Shown: piece after piece, positions 63,828-64,000 of the stretch
Numbering within the stretch: position 1 is the first letter of the stretch
Layout: each line of letters starts with the position of its first letter
NCBI RefSeq assembly: GCF_900129565.1
Contig: NZ_FQWD01000001.1
Coordinates: 620,001-684,000 of the forward strand
Direction: 5' to 3'
Length of the DNA stretch: 64,000 bases
From: Marisediminitalea aggregata
GTDB lineage: Bacteria; Pseudomonadota; Gammaproteobacteria; Enterobacterales; Alteromonadaceae
Position numbers and translations under genes: made by a program
Notes under the pieces: generated by a model
Database searches by the model: none
Seen by the model: the letters and a program-made list of their open reading frames with translations, nothing else
Told to the model about the DNA's origin: nothing

Positions 63828-64000
63828 ATGGATATTAGAAAGATTAAAAAACTGATCGAGCTGGTCGAAGAATCAGGTATTGCCGAACTGGAAATCACCG
63901 AAGGTGAAGAGTCTGTACGCATCCACCGTGGTAGCTCACAAGCTGCTGCGCCTATTCATTACAGTGCACCTGTTGCGGCACCAGCAGCGCCTGTTGCTCC
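63828..64000 (+). CDS. accB: Biotin carboxyl carrier protein AccB, N-terminal part
   Basis: The biotin carrier subunit of acetyl-CoA carboxylase. The window ends after 57 codons, which show the family start [22 protein letters not shown], then [11 protein letters not shown] and an Ala/Pro-rich linker. The biotinyl domain with its MKM motif lies beyond the edge. Start ATG at 63828 after aroQ. Confidence 0.93.
   Translation, partial: MDIRKIKKLIELVEESGIAELEITEGEESVRIHRGSSQAAAPIHYSAPVAAPAAPVA

Overview
The window is most likely chromosomal DNA of an aquatic gammaproteobacterium of the Alteromonadales type. The basis is family-level: the gene order echoes the E. coli dsbD-cutA-...-fxsA-...-groS-groL neighbourhood, there is a sigma32-type groES promoter, a large TonB-dependent receptor, TRAP transport and a STAS/PP2C module inside a chemotaxis cluster. 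No rRNA, tRNA, CRISPR array, integrase or insertion sequence was seen.

Layout. (1) 1-12 kb: the end of a serine hydrolase, speA (arginine decarboxylase), a DUF3224 protein, a three-gene operon (NCS1 permease, hydantoinase/oxoprolinase-family protein, DUF917/S-methyl-thiohydantoin-desulfurase-family protein) divergent from an Lrp/AsnC regulator, glpK, and a split pntA-pntA2-pntB transhydrogenase. (2) 12-22 kb: a two-domain M16 peptidase lipoprotein, a giant A+T-rich multidomain lipoprotein, and a divergent membrane-anchored HTH protein. (3) 22-24 kb: groEL and groES. (4) 24.4-49.3 kb: a pectin utilisation island. (5) 49.3-52.2 kb: fxsA, cutA, dsbD. (6) 52.5-63.1 kb: a chemosensory cluster. (7) 63.4-64 kb: aroQ and the start of accB.

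How the pectin island works. Surface or periplasmic enzymes (GH105, GH43, an esterase, GH28 polygalacturonase, pectin methylesterase, CE12 acetylesterase, DUF4861 protein) trim pectin, and a TonB receptor takes up fragments. A TRAP transporter brings uronates into the cell. KduI and KduD process unsaturated uronides, UxaC, a mannitol-dehydrogenase-family reductase and UxaA process galacturonate, and KdgK and Eda finish both branches. A LacI-family regulator is encoded in the middle. Four copies of one palindrome, TGCYACCGGTRGCA, lie in the three key promoter regions and are the probable regulon operator.

How the chemosensory cluster works. It contains two receptors (one membrane-bound, one soluble with three PAS domains and a CheR-type pentapeptide tail), CheY, CheA, CheW, CheR, CheD and CheB. 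Between receptor and CheY sit a STAS protein and a REC-PP2C-HATPase protein, a partner-switching pair resembling HsbA/HsbR of Pseudomonas and CrsA/CrsR of Shewanella. CheA has four FGFF motifs in an acidic linker where a P2 domain would normally be.

All functional calls are from reading motifs and gene order; no database search was run.
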